From positions 1-64,000 of the forward strand of contig NZ_ANNV01000150.1 in NCBI RefSeq assembly GCF_000346755.1: a DNA stretch of 64,000 nt. The letters run 5' to 3'. A model generated the notes under the pieces. The model made no database searches, was not told the DNA's origin, and saw only the letters and a program-made list of their open reading frames with translations. The translations under genes and the position numbers were made by a program. Within the stretch, counting starts at the first letter, position 1. Each line of letters opens with the position of its first letter. Positions 1 through 8,560 of the stretch are shown here, in pieces. The DNA comes from Pseudomonas sp. CBZ-4 (GTDB lineage: Bacteria; Pseudomonadota; Gammaproteobacteria; Pseudomonadales; Pseudomonadaceae).

Positions 1-7
1 TTCCCCT

Positions 8-36
8 GTGGGAGCGGGCTTGCCCGCGATGGGGCC
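8..36. repeat. Single REP arm
   Basis: One REP arm (GTGGGAGCGGGCTTGCCC then GCGAT) lies just beyond the stop of the mutarotase-like gene. Its inverted partner would be off the left edge or is absent. It belongs to the same family as the paired elements found throughout the window. Confidence 0.8.
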
Positions 37-49
37 AGCAGCCACACCG

Positions 50-895
50 CTAAACCCCAGCCCGCGCCTGCAAACTCAAATGCGCCCTCTCCCCCGGCGC
101 CAGGCTTGCACTGGCCATCGCCGACTCCACACACACAAACCCCGACGCCTCGTTGAAGCTCACGCCCAACAACGGTCGGCTGCCCGGATGCCACACCACG
201 GTGTCGGCGCTGTCGCCGGTGTCGATGCACAGTTCGCGCTGCCAGGCGTGGTCCTTGAGCTGCAATTCACCGTCATGCTGGAACACCCGCTGGCACCCAC
301 CGTCCACCCGCAACTCGCCTTCCTGCTGGCAAGCCTGGCGGCTGAGTTGGTCGTAACCCTGCGCTCCGTCGAGCCCAGACAGCGCTATCTCATCGACGTG
401 ACCAATACGCCAATAGGCATGCAAAGCATGGCTCAATTGGCACGGCAGCTCGTCCTGATGCTCGGTGCTCAGGCGCAGTTCCAGGGTGTCGCCCAGGTGC
501 GCGTGCAGGTCCACCTGCCAGTCGCACAGCTGCAATTGCCAGTGCAGACGCACGCCGTCGTCGTCGGTGCTGCTGTCGAGCAGTTTCCAGTCGATCAAGC
601 GTGCCCAGCCATGGGACGGCCACGCGTTTTCGCTGGGGTGACGGCCATACCACGGCCAGCACACCGGCACGCCGCCGCGGATGGCGCCGACTTGCGGCCA
701 CTTCGCCGCGCACCACAGCCAGGGTTTTTGCCCCGTGGGTTGAAAGTGCAACAGTTGCGCGCCCTGGCGACTGAACACTGCCTGGCACAGCGGGTGGTCG
801 ATCACCAATACGTCGCGCATCTGGAAGCGCTCCCAGGCGAACACTGGCTGTTCACGCAGGGATTTGAAAAAGCGTTGCAGCGGTTGCTCGTGCAT
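50..895 (-). CDS. D-hexose-6-phosphate mutarotase-like protein (YeaD family)
   Basis: The 281-residue product has the aldose-1-epimerase fold features of the YeaD group, including GGVPVCWPWYG near residue 75 and the GVSFNEASGFVCVES stretch near the C-terminus. The family interconverts alpha and beta anomers of glucose-6-phosphate in the cytoplasm. The ATG at 895 is preferred; an upstream in-frame extension runs through a REPIN and encodes only repeat-derived residues. It is the last gene of the glucose-uptake block, separated from oprB by a terminator and a REPIN, so it may need its own promoter or readthrough. The family call is firm; the exact substrate is inferred. Confidence 0.85.
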   Translation of the reverse strand: MHEQPLQRFFKSLREQPVFAWERFQMRDVLVIDHPLCQAVFSRQGAQLLHFQPTGQKPWLWCAAKWPQVGAIRGGVPVCWPWYGRHPSENAWPSHGWARLIDWKLLDSSTDDDGVRLHWQLQLCDWQVDLHAHLGDTLELRLSTEHQDELPCQLSHALHAYWRIGHVDEIALSGLDGAQGYDQLSRQACQQEGELRVDGGCQRVFQHDGELQLKDHAWQRELCIDTGDSADTVVWHPGSRPLLGVSFNEASGFVCVESAMASASLAPGERAHLSLQARAGV

Positions 896-918
896 TTGCC
901 ACAGTCCTGAATGTCTTT

Positions 919-1003
919 GTGGGAGCTGGCTTGCCTGCGATGGCATCAACGCGGTTTGCCTGCTGCACCGCGTCGCCTGCATCGCAGGCAAGCCAGCTCC
1001 CAC
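919..1003. repeat. REPIN between oprB and mutarotase gene
   Basis: Two inverted REP arms (GTGGGAGCTGGCTTGCCT... and its reverse complement ending ...AGCTCCCAC) flank a short variable spacer, which itself contains a smaller palindrome around ACGCGGT/ACCGCGT. Confidence 0.9.
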
Positions 1004-1025
1004 AGGGGATGTGCTCCCCTTCCCC

Positions 1026-1055
1026 AAAAAAAAGCGGATAGCCATGGCTACCCGC
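1026..1055 (-). terminator. Rho-independent terminator of oprB
   Basis: Read on the minus strand, a GCGG(G)TAGCC/GGCTA(T)CCGC hairpin is followed by eight T residues. It lies about 40 bp beyond the oprB stop codon. Confidence 0.85.
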
Positions 1056-1093
1056 AAAATGCGCACAGAGAGAAGGAGCTTATCGCAACAGCG

Positions 1094-2440
1094 TTAGAAC
1101 GTAGACTGAATTTTCAGGCCAGCCACCAGCGCGTTGTCGACTTTATCCACGCCGCCAGGTTGCACGACGTATTGCAGGTTGGGACGCACGGTCAGCCAGT
1201 TGGTGACGTGGAAACCGTAGTTGATTTCGAAGTTGTACTCGGTCTCGCGGATCGGCGTGTACAGCGGGTTGTCGTAGTCGCTCACGCCGTTGGAGGCGTT
1301 GAGCAGCTCGGCGTTTTTCTTCACGTCGTTGTTGACGTGCAGACGCGCCGCGCCAATGCCGACGTCATCTTTTGGACGCGCGTCGAATGGACCTTTGTAC
1401 ACCAGCATCAGCGACTGGTAATTGTCGACGGTGTTGGTTTCCTTGTCGTGGAACGTGGCGTTGGCCGCGATGTTCAGACCACGGGAAGCGTCGCCGTTAT
1501 GGGTGGTGAGTTGCTGCTGTGCAACGAACCAGTAGCCTTTTTTGCTGCTGTGGGTGCGGTAGTCCGCGCGCGTGGTCGCAGCATCGTTGCCATTGACGTC
1601 TTCACGTACGTCAGAAGCCTCGGCGGCGCTTTTGTAGTAACCCACACGGTATTCGCCCGGCAGGTTATTGACCTTCGGCGACCAGACCAATTCCACCGGG
1701 ATCACGGTGCCCTTGGTGCCGCTGCCGCTGAGCTTGAAGCCGTTGCCGTGCTCCAGCTGCGACGGGTTCTGGTTGTACGCACCGATTTGTGCGTACAGCT
1801 CAGGCGTGATGTGGTACTTCACGCGGATTGCCGCCTGGCTGACCGGCCAGTTGTACCAGGTGCTCACGTAGTTGCCGACTTGGGAACCGCAGAACGACAG
1901 GTTCTGGAAGTCGCACGGGAAGGTGTTGAAATCTTCGCCTTCGCCGAAGTAGCCGAGTTTCACGTCCAGCTTGTTGTCGAACATCTGGTGCTGAATCCAG
2001 AACTGGGTCAGGCGCACCATGTGGCCACGACCGTAGACTTCCATCGACGAACTCAGCGTGCCGGCACGCGGGTCGCCAATACGGTCGTTGGAGATGTTCT
2101 GGCCATTACGGTTGGTCAACTGGATCTTGGCCTGGGTGTTGTCCCAGCCCCACAGTTTTTGCAGGTCCAGCGCCACGCCCAAGCCGAACTGGTCGGAGTA
2201 GCGACCGGTCTTGTCGGTGTTGTAGCCGCCGTGGGCGTTGTAGCCCATTTCGCCGACGTAGTCAGCCTTGATATCGATACCTTGCTCGATGAGCTTGGTT
2301 CGTTCGCCGCCCCAATCGCCGGTCATCCACTTGGAATCGGCGCTGAATGCTTCGTCCGCCATCGCATTGGCGGACAAAACCAGGGCTGCTGCCGCTGACA
2401 GTTGGCAGATCAGCCGGGTAGTGTTGTGTTGCTTTTTCAT
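1094..2440 (-). CDS. oprB: Carbohydrate-selective outer-membrane porin OprB
   Basis: The 448-residue precursor has a typical signal peptide (hydrophobic residues 10-27, cleavage after ...SANAMA). The mature N-terminus WMTGDWGGERTKL and the repeated amphipathic strands are those of the OprB family, and the protein ends in Phe, as expected for beta-barrel assembly. OprB admits glucose and related sugars across the outer membrane. It lies downstream of gtsABCD on the same strand, after a gap holding a REPIN, and feeds the periplasmic binding protein GtsA. A strong terminator follows. Length and position match the glucose locus of other pseudomonads. Confidence 0.95.
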   Translation of the reverse strand: MKKQHNTTRLICQLSAAAALVLSANAMADEAFSADSKWMTGDWGGERTKLIEQGIDIKADYVGEMGYNAHGGYNTDKTGRYSDQFGLGVALDLQKLWGWDNTQAKIQLTNRNGQNISNDRIGDPRAGTLSSSMEVYGRGHMVRLTQFWIQHQMFDNKLDVKLGYFGEGEDFNTFPCDFQNLSFCGSQVGNYVSTWYNWPVSQAAIRVKYHITPELYAQIGAYNQNPSQLEHGNGFKLSGSGTKGTVIPVELVWSPKVNNLPGEYRVGYYKSAAEASDVREDVNGNDAATTRADYRTHSSKKGYWFVAQQQLTTHNGDASRGLNIAANATFHDKETNTVDNYQSLMLVYKGPFDARPKDDVGIGAARLHVNNDVKKNAELLNASNGVSDYDNPLYTPIRETEYNFEINYGFHVTNWLTVRPNLQYVVQPGGVDKVDNALVAGLKIQSTF

Positions 2441-2528
2441 CCCTACATCCTCGTCTTTATTGTTATTAAACTGTTTTTATCTAACGCGGTTTACTTTTTT
2501 TATCTAAAACAACAACTTATCTTCTTTT

Positions 2529-2615
2529 GTGGGAGCCGGGCTTGCCCGCGATGCAGGCAACTCGGTCCTTCAGTTACAACGCGCTGATGCCATCGCGGGC
2601 AAGCCCGGCTCCCAC
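2529..2615. repeat. REPIN overlapping the 3' end of gtsD
   Basis: Inverted arms GTGGGAGCCGGGCTTGCCC... and ...GGGCAAGCCCGGCTCCCAC. The arm proximal to gtsD lies inside the reading frame, so the element supplies the last codons and the stop of gtsD. Confidence 0.9.
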
Positions 2616-3737
2616 AGGAGTAGGCTGTGACTGCACAGTGCCCAGACGCTCACCGGTATTGGCGTCGAACAGCAACACCTTGGATGGATCGAATTGCAGG
2701 GTCAGGGTCTCGCCCACCTGCGGTGCCACGTCGGGTGCCAGGCGGCAGCAGACCTTGGTGTCATTGAGCTGCACGAAGACCAGGGTGTCCGGGCCGGTCG
2801 GCTCGGTGACCTGCACTTCGGCACGAATGCTCGACGCACTGTCACCCTCGCCCGCCGCCAGCATGATTTGCTCCGGGCGCAGGCCGAGGATCACGTCGCG
2901 GTCTTCCAGGCCGGCATCGGTCACGTTCAGCGCCAGCTCGCAGCGGGCCTGGCCGCTGTCGAGCAGGGCCACCAGGCGACCGTCCTTGCGCTGCAGGCGC
3001 AGGGGCACGAAGTTCATCGGCGGCGAGCCGATAAAGCTCGCCACGAACTGGTTGGCCGGGTTGTTGTAGATGTCTTTCGGCGTGCCGAACTGCTGGATGA
3101 TGCCATCCTTCATCACCGCCACTTTGTCGCCCAGGGTCATCGCTTCGATCTGGTCGTGGGTGACGTAGACGGTGGTGGTTTTCAGACGCTGGTGCATCAG
3201 TTTCATTTCGGTGCGCATCTCGACGCGCAGCTTGGCGTCGAGGTTGGACAGCGGTTCGTCGAACAGGTAGATCTTCGGCCGGCGTGCCAGGGCGCGGCCC
3301 ATGGCCACACGTTGTTGCTGGCCACCGGACAGCTGGCCCGGCTTGCGGTTGAGCAGGTGTTCGATCTGCAACAGCTTGGCCACGCGCGCCACTTCGGTGT
3401 CGATGTCAGCCTGGGGCATCTTGCGAATTTTCAGGCCGAACTCGATGTTTTCGCGCACGCTCATGGTCGGGTACAGCGCGTAGGACTGGAACACCATGGC
3501 GATGTCGCGATCCTTGGGGCTCATGCCGCTGACGTCCTGATCGCCGATCATGATCGCGCCGCCGGTGATGGTCTCCAGGCCAGCGATGCAGTTCATCAGC
3601 GTGGATTTGCCGCAACCCGAAGGGCCGACCAGGATCAGGAATTCGCCTTCCTTGATCGACAGCTCGATATTCTTCAAGGTGTCGGGCAGGCCGGGGCCAT
3701 AGGTCTTGTTTACATTGCGAAGTTCAAGCGTAGCCAT
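2574..3737 (-). CDS. gtsD: Sugar ABC transporter ATP-binding protein GtsD
   Basis: The 387-residue ATPase belongs to the MalK/UgpC group. Walker A GPSGCGKST is at residues 38-46, the signature LSGGQQQRVA near 136, Walker B IYLFDEPLSNLD follows, and a C-terminal TOBE-type regulatory domain extends from about 240. It energises glucose/mannose import through GtsB and GtsC. It starts 2 bp after the gtsC stop. The final residues (PVGAGLARDGISAL) are translated from a REPIN, so the native C-terminus has probably been extended or replaced by repeat insertion. That tail is unlikely to affect ATPase activity. Confidence 0.95.
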   Translation of the reverse strand: MATLELRNVNKTYGPGLPDTLKNIELSIKEGEFLILVGPSGCGKSTLMNCIAGLETITGGAIMIGDQDVSGMSPKDRDIAMVFQSYALYPTMSVRENIEFGLKIRKMPQADIDTEVARVAKLLQIEHLLNRKPGQLSGGQQQRVAMGRALARRPKIYLFDEPLSNLDAKLRVEMRTEMKLMHQRLKTTTVYVTHDQIEAMTLGDKVAVMKDGIIQQFGTPKDIYNNPANQFVASFIGSPPMNFVPLRLQRKDGRLVALLDSGQARCELALNVTDAGLEDRDVILGLRPEQIMLAAGEGDSASSIRAEVQVTEPTGPDTLVFVQLNDTKVCCRLAPDVAPQVGETLTLQFDPSKVLLFDANTGERLGTVQSQPTPVGAGLARDGISAL

Positions 3738-3739
3738 GA

Positions 3740-4585
3740 TTACCCCTTGACCGCGCCGGCCGTGAGGCCGCGCACGAAATACTTGCCTGCGATCACATAG
3801 ACCAGCAGGGTCGGCAACCCGGCGATCATCGCCGCTGCCATATCCACGTTATATTCCTTGGCCCCGGTGCTGGTGTTGACCAGGTTGTTCAGCGCCACCG
3901 TGATGGGCTGCGAGTCGCCACTGGAGAACACCACACCGAACAGGAAGTCGTTCCAGATCTGGGTAAATTGCCAGATCAGGCAGACCATGATGATCGGGGT
4001 GGACATCGGCAGGATGATTCGACGAAAGATAGTGAAAAATCCTGCGCCATCCAGGCGTGCGGCCTTCACCAGTGCATCGGGAATGCTCACGTAGTAGTTA
4101 CGGAAGAACAGCGTGGTGAACGCCAGGCCGTAGACCACATGGATAAACACCAGGCCGGTGGTGGTGCTGGCCAGGCCCATCTTGCCCAGGGTGAACGACG
4201 CCGGCAGCAGCACGGTCTGGAACGGCAGGAAGCAGCCGAACAACAGCAGGCCGAAGAACAACTGCGAACCTTTGAAGCGCCAGAACGACAGCACATAGCC
4301 GTTCAACGCGCCGATGGCGGTGGAGATCAGTACGGCCGGAACGGTGATCTTGATCGAGTTCCAGAAGTAACCGTCCACCGTGGCCCAGGCCTTGACCCAG
4401 CCGATGCCGGTGACCACGGTCGGCCAGCTCAGCAGGTTGCCGTTGCTGATGTCATCCGGGGTCTTGAAGCTGGTGAGCAGCATCACCACCAGCGGCACCA
4501 GGTACAGCAGCACGGCGAGGATCAGCACCGCGTAGATCGCGATGCGACTCAGGCTGATGGCAGGTTTGGAGGCGAGACTAGTCAT
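3740..4585 (-). CDS. gtsC: Sugar ABC transporter permease GtsC
   Basis: The 281-residue inner-membrane protein is a MalG-type permease with about six hydrophobic segments (the first at residues 14-36). A late EAA-like loop, near residues 180-200 (DALVKAARLDGAGFFTIFRRIILP), contacts the ATPase. It pairs with GtsB to form the channel for glucose/mannose uptake. Its start overlaps the 3' end of gtsB by 8 bp, which indicates translational coupling. Confidence 0.95.
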   Translation of the reverse strand: MTSLASKPAISLSRIAIYAVLILAVLLYLVPLVVMLLTSFKTPDDISNGNLLSWPTVVTGIGWVKAWATVDGYFWNSIKITVPAVLISTAIGALNGYVLSFWRFKGSQLFFGLLLFGCFLPFQTVLLPASFTLGKMGLASTTTGLVFIHVVYGLAFTTLFFRNYYVSIPDALVKAARLDGAGFFTIFRRIILPMSTPIIMVCLIWQFTQIWNDFLFGVVFSSGDSQPITVALNNLVNTSTGAKEYNVDMAAAMIAGLPTLLVYVIAGKYFVRGLTAGAVKG

Positions 4586-5486
4586 TACGTTTGGTCCTCA
4601 GCTCGGAGTAGAGGTAAGGCACGATGATCGCGAGGATCGCACCGAGCATCAGGATGGCACTGGCCGAGCCCATGCCCATCTGGCCACGGCTGAAGGTGAA
4701 CGAATACATGAACATCGCCGGCAGGTCGGACGAATAGCCCGGGCCACCGGCGGTCATCGCCGCCACCAGGTCGAAGCTCTTGATCGCAATGTGCGCGAGG
4801 ATCATCACCGCACTGAAGAACACCGGGCGCAGGCTTGGCAGCACCACGCTCCAGTAGATGCGCGGCAGGCTGGCACCGTCGATCTGCGCGGCGCGGATGA
4901 TCGACTGATCAACCCCACGCAGGCCGGCGAGAAACATCGCCATGATAAAGCCCGAGGCTTGCCACACAGCGGCGATCACCAGGCAGTAGACCACGCGATC
5001 CGGGTCGATCAGCCAGTCGAGACGGAAGCCTTCCCAGCCCCAGTCCCGCAGGAGTTTGTCCAGGCCCATGCCCGGGTTGAGCAGCCATTTCCAGGCCGTA
5101 CCGGTGACGATCATCGACAGCGCCATCGGGTACAGGTAAATGGTGCGGATAAAGCCTTCGCGACGGATACGCTGGTCGAGGAACACCGCCAGCAGTACAC
5201 CGATCACCAACGTGATGCCGATAAACATGCCGCCAAACAGCGCCAGGTTCTTGCTCGCCACCCACCAGCGGTCGTTGTCGAACAGGCGCTCGTATTGCGC
5301 CAGGCCCGCCCACTTGTAGCTGGGCAGGAAGGTGGACGTGGTGAACGACAGCACAAACGTCCACAGGATGTAGCCGTAGAAGCCCACCAACACGATGAAC
5401 ATGCTTGGCGCCAGCACCAATTTCGGTAGCCAGCGCTGCAGTGCATCGAACGGCGAGGCTTTGCTGAACACAGCAACAGAACTCAT
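4578..5486 (-). CDS. gtsB: Sugar ABC transporter permease GtsB
   Basis: The 302-residue product is a MalF-type permease with six predicted membrane spans and the cytoplasmic loop IIRAAQIDGASLPRIYWSVVLPSLRP, which matches the EAA motif. I chose the ATG at 5486 (MSSVAVFSK) over a TTG four codons upstream because it matches the family N-terminus as I know it; neither has a strong Shine-Dalgarno. A 166-bp gap containing a REPIN separates it from gtsA. That layout is common where the binding protein must be more abundant than the membrane parts. Confidence 0.93.
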   Translation of the reverse strand: MSSVAVFSKASPFDALQRWLPKLVLAPSMFIVLVGFYGYILWTFVLSFTTSTFLPSYKWAGLAQYERLFDNDRWWVASKNLALFGGMFIGITLVIGVLLAVFLDQRIRREGFIRTIYLYPMALSMIVTGTAWKWLLNPGMGLDKLLRDWGWEGFRLDWLIDPDRVVYCLVIAAVWQASGFIMAMFLAGLRGVDQSIIRAAQIDGASLPRIYWSVVLPSLRPVFFSAVMILAHIAIKSFDLVAAMTAGGPGYSSDLPAMFMYSFTFSRGQMGMGSASAILMLGAILAIIVPYLYSELRTKRND

Positions 5487-5547
5487 GGGGAAATCCAATA
5501 CAGGGAAAAAGGACTACAGGGTGACTCTCTGATGGAACGCGGCTTAT

Positions 5548-5633
5548 GTGGGAGCTGGCTTGCCTGCGATGGCGTCACCTCGGTGTAACCGATACACCGA
5601 GGTGCCTGCATCGCGGGCAAGCCCGGCTCCCAC
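5548..5633. repeat. REPIN between gtsA and gtsB
   Basis: Inverted REP arms with a spacer that contains a second short palindrome (CCTCGGTGTA/TACACCGAGG). The element can form a long hairpin in the intercistronic mRNA, which may stabilise the upstream gtsA message. Confidence 0.9.
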
Positions 5634-5652
5634 AGAAAGCCGGTACCAGACG

Positions 5653-6939
5653 TTACTTGGCAGACTTGATCGCAGCGCCCAGCTTCTTGGCGGTGTCGGC
5701 CGGGTCGGCTTTCGGGTCGTTGAGGAAGTTGGTCACGACGTCAAAGAACGCACCTTGCACCGCCAGGTTGGTGGCCATGTTGTGCGCCATGCTTGGTTGC
5801 AGGCCGCCAGTCTTGGCATCCGCGAGGAAGTCCTTGGCAGCGGTCTGGGCGCAGGAGTCGAAGCCGAGCTTGTCCATTTCATGGAGCATGTCGTTACGAA
5901 CAGGGATCGAGCCTTTGTTGATGCTGAACACTTTCTGGAAGTTTTCACCCAGCACGACTTTGGCAATGTCCTGCTGGCCGGCAGCAGTGCCTTTGTCTTT
6001 CTGCTTGAACACCGCCAGGGAGTCGATGTTGTAGGTGAACGCCTTGTCGGTTCCCGGGAAGGCTACGCACTCGTAGTCCTTGCCAGCGACTTTCTTCGCG
6101 GCGGTCCATTCGGACTTGGCCCAGTCACCCATGATCTGCATGCCGGCCTTGCCGTTGATGACTTTGCCCGCTTCGAGGTTCCAGTCCTGGCCTTTGCCGT
6201 CAACGTCCATATAGGTCGCGACTTTTTTCAGCTCGGTGAGGGACTTGACCATTTCCGGGCCGGTCAGCGCGGCGTTGTCCAGGTCCACCAGGGCTTTCTT
6301 GTAGCCATCGGCACCCATCACCGAGAGGACGACAGCTTCGAATACAGTGCTGTCCTGCCAAGGCTGGCCACCGTGGGCGAGCGCGATGAAGCCCGCGGCT
6401 TTGAGCTTGTCGCCGGCGGCGTAGAATTCTTCGAGGGTGGTCGGGTTCTTGGTGATCCCGGCTTTCTTGAAGACTTCCGGATTGATCCACAGCCAGTTCA
6501 CGCGGTGGATGTTGACCGGTACGGCGACGTAGTCACCGTCGAACTTCACGGTATCGGAGACTTTCTTGTCGAGCAGGGAGTCCCACTTTTCTTCTTTGGC
6601 GACGTCTTTGAGCACGTCGGTGTCGAGCAGGCCGGTGGACGCCCATTCCTGGATATCGGGGCCTTTGATCTGGGCAACGCCGGGTGGGTTGCCGGCAACT
6701 GCGCGGCTTTTCAGCACGGTCATGGCCGTGGCACCACCGCCACCGGCAACGGCGCCGTCTTTCCAGGTGAAACCGTCTTTCTCGACTTGGGCCTTCAGGA
6801 CATCTACAGCCGCCTTTTCACCGCCAGAGGTCCACCAATGCACCACTTCGACCGTGCCTTTGGAGTCGGCGGCAAATGCAGTGAGGGGAAACAACGAGGC
6901 AATGGAAATAGCGACGGCGAGGCGATTAATCGCGTTCAT
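5653..6939 (-). CDS. gtsA: Glucose/mannose-binding periplasmic protein GtsA
   Basis: The 428-residue extracellular solute-binding protein (family 1) has a signal peptide ending near ...LFPLTAFA-ADSKG, followed by VEVVHWWTSGGEKAAVD. That opening is typical of sugar-binding proteins of this group. It captures glucose in the periplasm and delivers it to GtsBC. It is the first gene of the gts operon, with an AAGGTAC ribosome-binding site 4 bp before the ATG. The promoter lies between it and the isomerase gene and contains a TGTCAC-N6-GTGACA palindrome centred about 111 bp upstream of the start. Confidence 0.95.
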   Translation of the reverse strand: MNAINRLAVAISIASLFPLTAFAADSKGTVEVVHWWTSGGEKAAVDVLKAQVEKDGFTWKDGAVAGGGGATAMTVLKSRAVAGNPPGVAQIKGPDIQEWASTGLLDTDVLKDVAKEEKWDSLLDKKVSDTVKFDGDYVAVPVNIHRVNWLWINPEVFKKAGITKNPTTLEEFYAAGDKLKAAGFIALAHGGQPWQDSTVFEAVVLSVMGADGYKKALVDLDNAALTGPEMVKSLTELKKVATYMDVDGKGQDWNLEAGKVINGKAGMQIMGDWAKSEWTAAKKVAGKDYECVAFPGTDKAFTYNIDSLAVFKQKDKGTAAGQQDIAKVVLGENFQKVFSINKGSIPVRNDMLHEMDKLGFDSCAQTAAKDFLADAKTGGLQPSMAHNMATNLAVQGAFFDVVTNFLNDPKADPADTAKKLGAAIKSAK

Positions 6940-6990
6940 CTGAGTACCTTTTTTTGTTGTTATGCATGCAAGTCTAGAGCTTGCGCTGCA

Positions 6991-7059
6991 CGGAGTTTAA
7001 ACATGGATTTTTGCGGCGCAGGTAACAAAGGGACGTACAAATGTCACCAGCTGGTGACA
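6991..7059 (-). promoter_or_regulatory. gtsA promoter module with palindromic operator
   Basis: A 69-bp block aligns without gaps to 8335-8403 upstream of the isomerase gene. It contains the perfect palindrome TGTCACCAGCTGGTGACA at 7042-7059, a GTTACCTGC element, and TTTAAACTCCG nearest the gene (read on the minus strand). The palindrome overlaps the last codons of the isomerase gene. The regulator is not visible here; GltR, the response regulator of glucose uptake genes in pseudomonads, is one candidate. Confidence 0.7.
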
Positions 7060-8303
7060 TAGCGCCCATCCCCGATGGCACTGGCCATGCTGGGTGCCAA
7101 GGGTAGCGCAGGCAGCACCACCGCTTGCCAGGCATGGTACAGGTCCGGCTTGCCGCCCCAGATGGTGCTGCTGGGCTGGTTGTGCGGGCTGAGTTCGTGG
7201 TGCCAGCTGCCGTGGATGCGGTCGATGAAATGGGTTTCGCAGAATTCCCAGACGCGCCGATACCAGGTTTCGTAGTGCAACTCACCGGTGCGTTTGAGCA
7301 AGGCCTGGGCGGCGGCGCTGGCTTCGGCGTGGGTCCAGTGCAGGCGCTCACGCACCACCGGGCGGTGGTTCCAGTCGAGGGTATAGACGATGCCGGGGGC
7401 ACCATCGACGGCCCAGGCGTATTCACACGCGCTGGCGAACAGGCCCTTGGCGTCGGTCAACAGCCAATCCGGCGTGACCAGCCCGGCTTGTCGGCGCGCG
7501 GCTTCCAGGTGCAGCACCAGCCGCGCCCACTCAAAACCGTGGCCGGGGGTGATGCCGTAGGGGCGGAAGCCGTCGGCGGGGTTGTCTTGGTTGTAGTCGA
7601 GTTGGGGTTGCCATTGGTTGTCGAAATGCTCGATCACCATGAATTGGTTGGCGGCAGCGTGGGTGTGGATCACCCGCTCGACGATCCGCAGCGCGCGGTC
7701 CAGCCAGCGTGTTTCACCGGTCACATCGGCCAGGGCGAGGAACGCCTCGGTGGCGTGCATGTTGCTGTTGGCACCGCGATAGGCTTCGACCCCGCTCCAG
7801 TCCTGGGCGAAGGATTCGAGCATCACGCCTTCTTCTTCACTCCAGAAGAACTGGTCGATGATATGGATGGCGTCGTTGAGCAGGTTCTGTGCACCGGGCG
7901 CGCCAGCGACTACCGCAGAGCTGGCGGCCAGCGCCACGAAGGCGTGCAGGTACGCGGCCTTGCCACGGTTGCCGTCGAGGGCGTGGGGCGTGGCAAACCA
8001 GCCACCATGTTCAGCATCCTTTAAGGGCCCGCTGAGGGCGGTGACACCGTGGGCGACCAGGTCGGCGTAACCCGGCACCCCCAGGGCGTGGGCCATGGCG
8101 AAGCTGTGGGTCATGCGGGCGGTGTTCATGGTTTCGCCGTGGGCATCGGCTGGCAACTGGCCTTTTTCGTCCAGGTTGCCGAAACCGTCGGGCAGTCGCG
8201 AAGCCTTGGCGAAGGCCAGCAGGCGCTGGCCTTCGGCCGCCAGCCAGGCGTGATGGGCAGGCGCGTTCAGCCAACTGCTGGCAGGCAGAGGTTGGGTGGT
8301 CAT
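7044..8303 (-). CDS. AGE-family sugar epimerase/isomerase (probable D-mannose isomerase)
   Basis: The 419-residue product is an N-acylglucosamine 2-epimerase-family (alpha/alpha)6-barrel protein. Family motifs include MNTARMTHSFAMAHALG near residue 58, NSNMHATEAFLAL near 180, and PGHGFEWARLVLHLE near 255, which carry the conserved His and Glu residues. Members isomerise mannose and fructose or related sugars. The length fits mannose isomerases of Pseudomonas and E. coli YihS (about 410). It lies directly upstream of gtsA, which supports a role in mannose entry into fructose metabolism. An AAGGG site precedes the ATG. The substrate is inferred. Confidence 0.8.
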   Translation of the reverse strand: MTTQPLPASSWLNAPAHHAWLAAEGQRLLAFAKASRLPDGFGNLDEKGQLPADAHGETMNTARMTHSFAMAHALGVPGYADLVAHGVTALSGPLKDAEHGGWFATPHALDGNRGKAAYLHAFVALAASSAVVAGAPGAQNLLNDAIHIIDQFFWSEEEGVMLESFAQDWSGVEAYRGANSNMHATEAFLALADVTGETRWLDRALRIVERVIHTHAAANQFMVIEHFDNQWQPQLDYNQDNPADGFRPYGITPGHGFEWARLVLHLEAARRQAGLVTPDWLLTDAKGLFASACEYAWAVDGAPGIVYTLDWNHRPVVRERLHWTHAEASAAAQALLKRTGELHYETWYRRVWEFCETHFIDRIHGSWHHELSPHNQPSSTIWGGKPDLYHAWQAVVLPALPLAPSMASAIGDGRYVTSW

Positions 8304-8334
8304 GGGTGGCCCTTATTATTGTTTGTGGGATGAC

Positions 8335-8403
8335 CGGAGTCTAAACAAGGGGGCCCGGGGGGCAAGTAACGAAGGGGATGGGAAATGTCACCAAGCAGTG
8401 ACA
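8335..8403 (-). promoter_or_regulatory. Isomerase promoter module, duplicate of the gtsA module
   Basis: A 69-bp block with gapless similarity to 6991-7059. It holds the palindrome TGTCACCAAGCAGTGACA (8386-8403), GTTACTTGC, and TTTAGACTCCG in the same order and at the same spacing. The palindrome is centred about 91 bp upstream of the isomerase ATG, so the two transcription units are probably co-regulated. Confidence 0.7.
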
Positions 8404-8432
8404 CTTCTTCAACTCTCGACCCCAATACAACT

Positions 8433-8519
8433 GTGGGAGCTGGCTTGCCTGCGATAGCGGTCTATCAGGATCCAATGTGCTGACTGACCCACCGCCATCG
8501 CAGGCAAGCCAGCTCCCAC
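8433..8519. repeat. REPIN
   Basis: Inverted REP arms in the 257-bp gap between the isomerase promoter and the coiled-coil protein gene. A further partial arm (AAGCCCGCTCCAACAGG) follows immediately, suggesting a decayed second element. Confidence 0.9.
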
Positions 8520-8560
8520 ACAAGCCCGCTCCAACAGGTTGAGCACCTGCTGGCAGGTGA

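Noticed and set aside
895..1066. N-terminal extension of the mutarotase-like protein
   Set aside because: The extra 57 residues are translated from a REPIN and terminator; the start at 895 gives the normal length.
911..2398. Long open frame opposite oprB
   Set aside because: It is antisense to a clear porin gene, low in family features and rich in residues expected from reading GC-rich codons backwards.
7021..7035. HexR operator near gtsA
   Set aside because: I looked for TTGT-N7/8-ACAA around the GTTAC element; no good match was seen.
8433..8519. CRISPR-like repeats, considered for all the recurring 25-bp units
   Set aside because: The units occur as inverted pairs at scattered intergenic sites, not as evenly spaced direct repeats; no cas genes are present.
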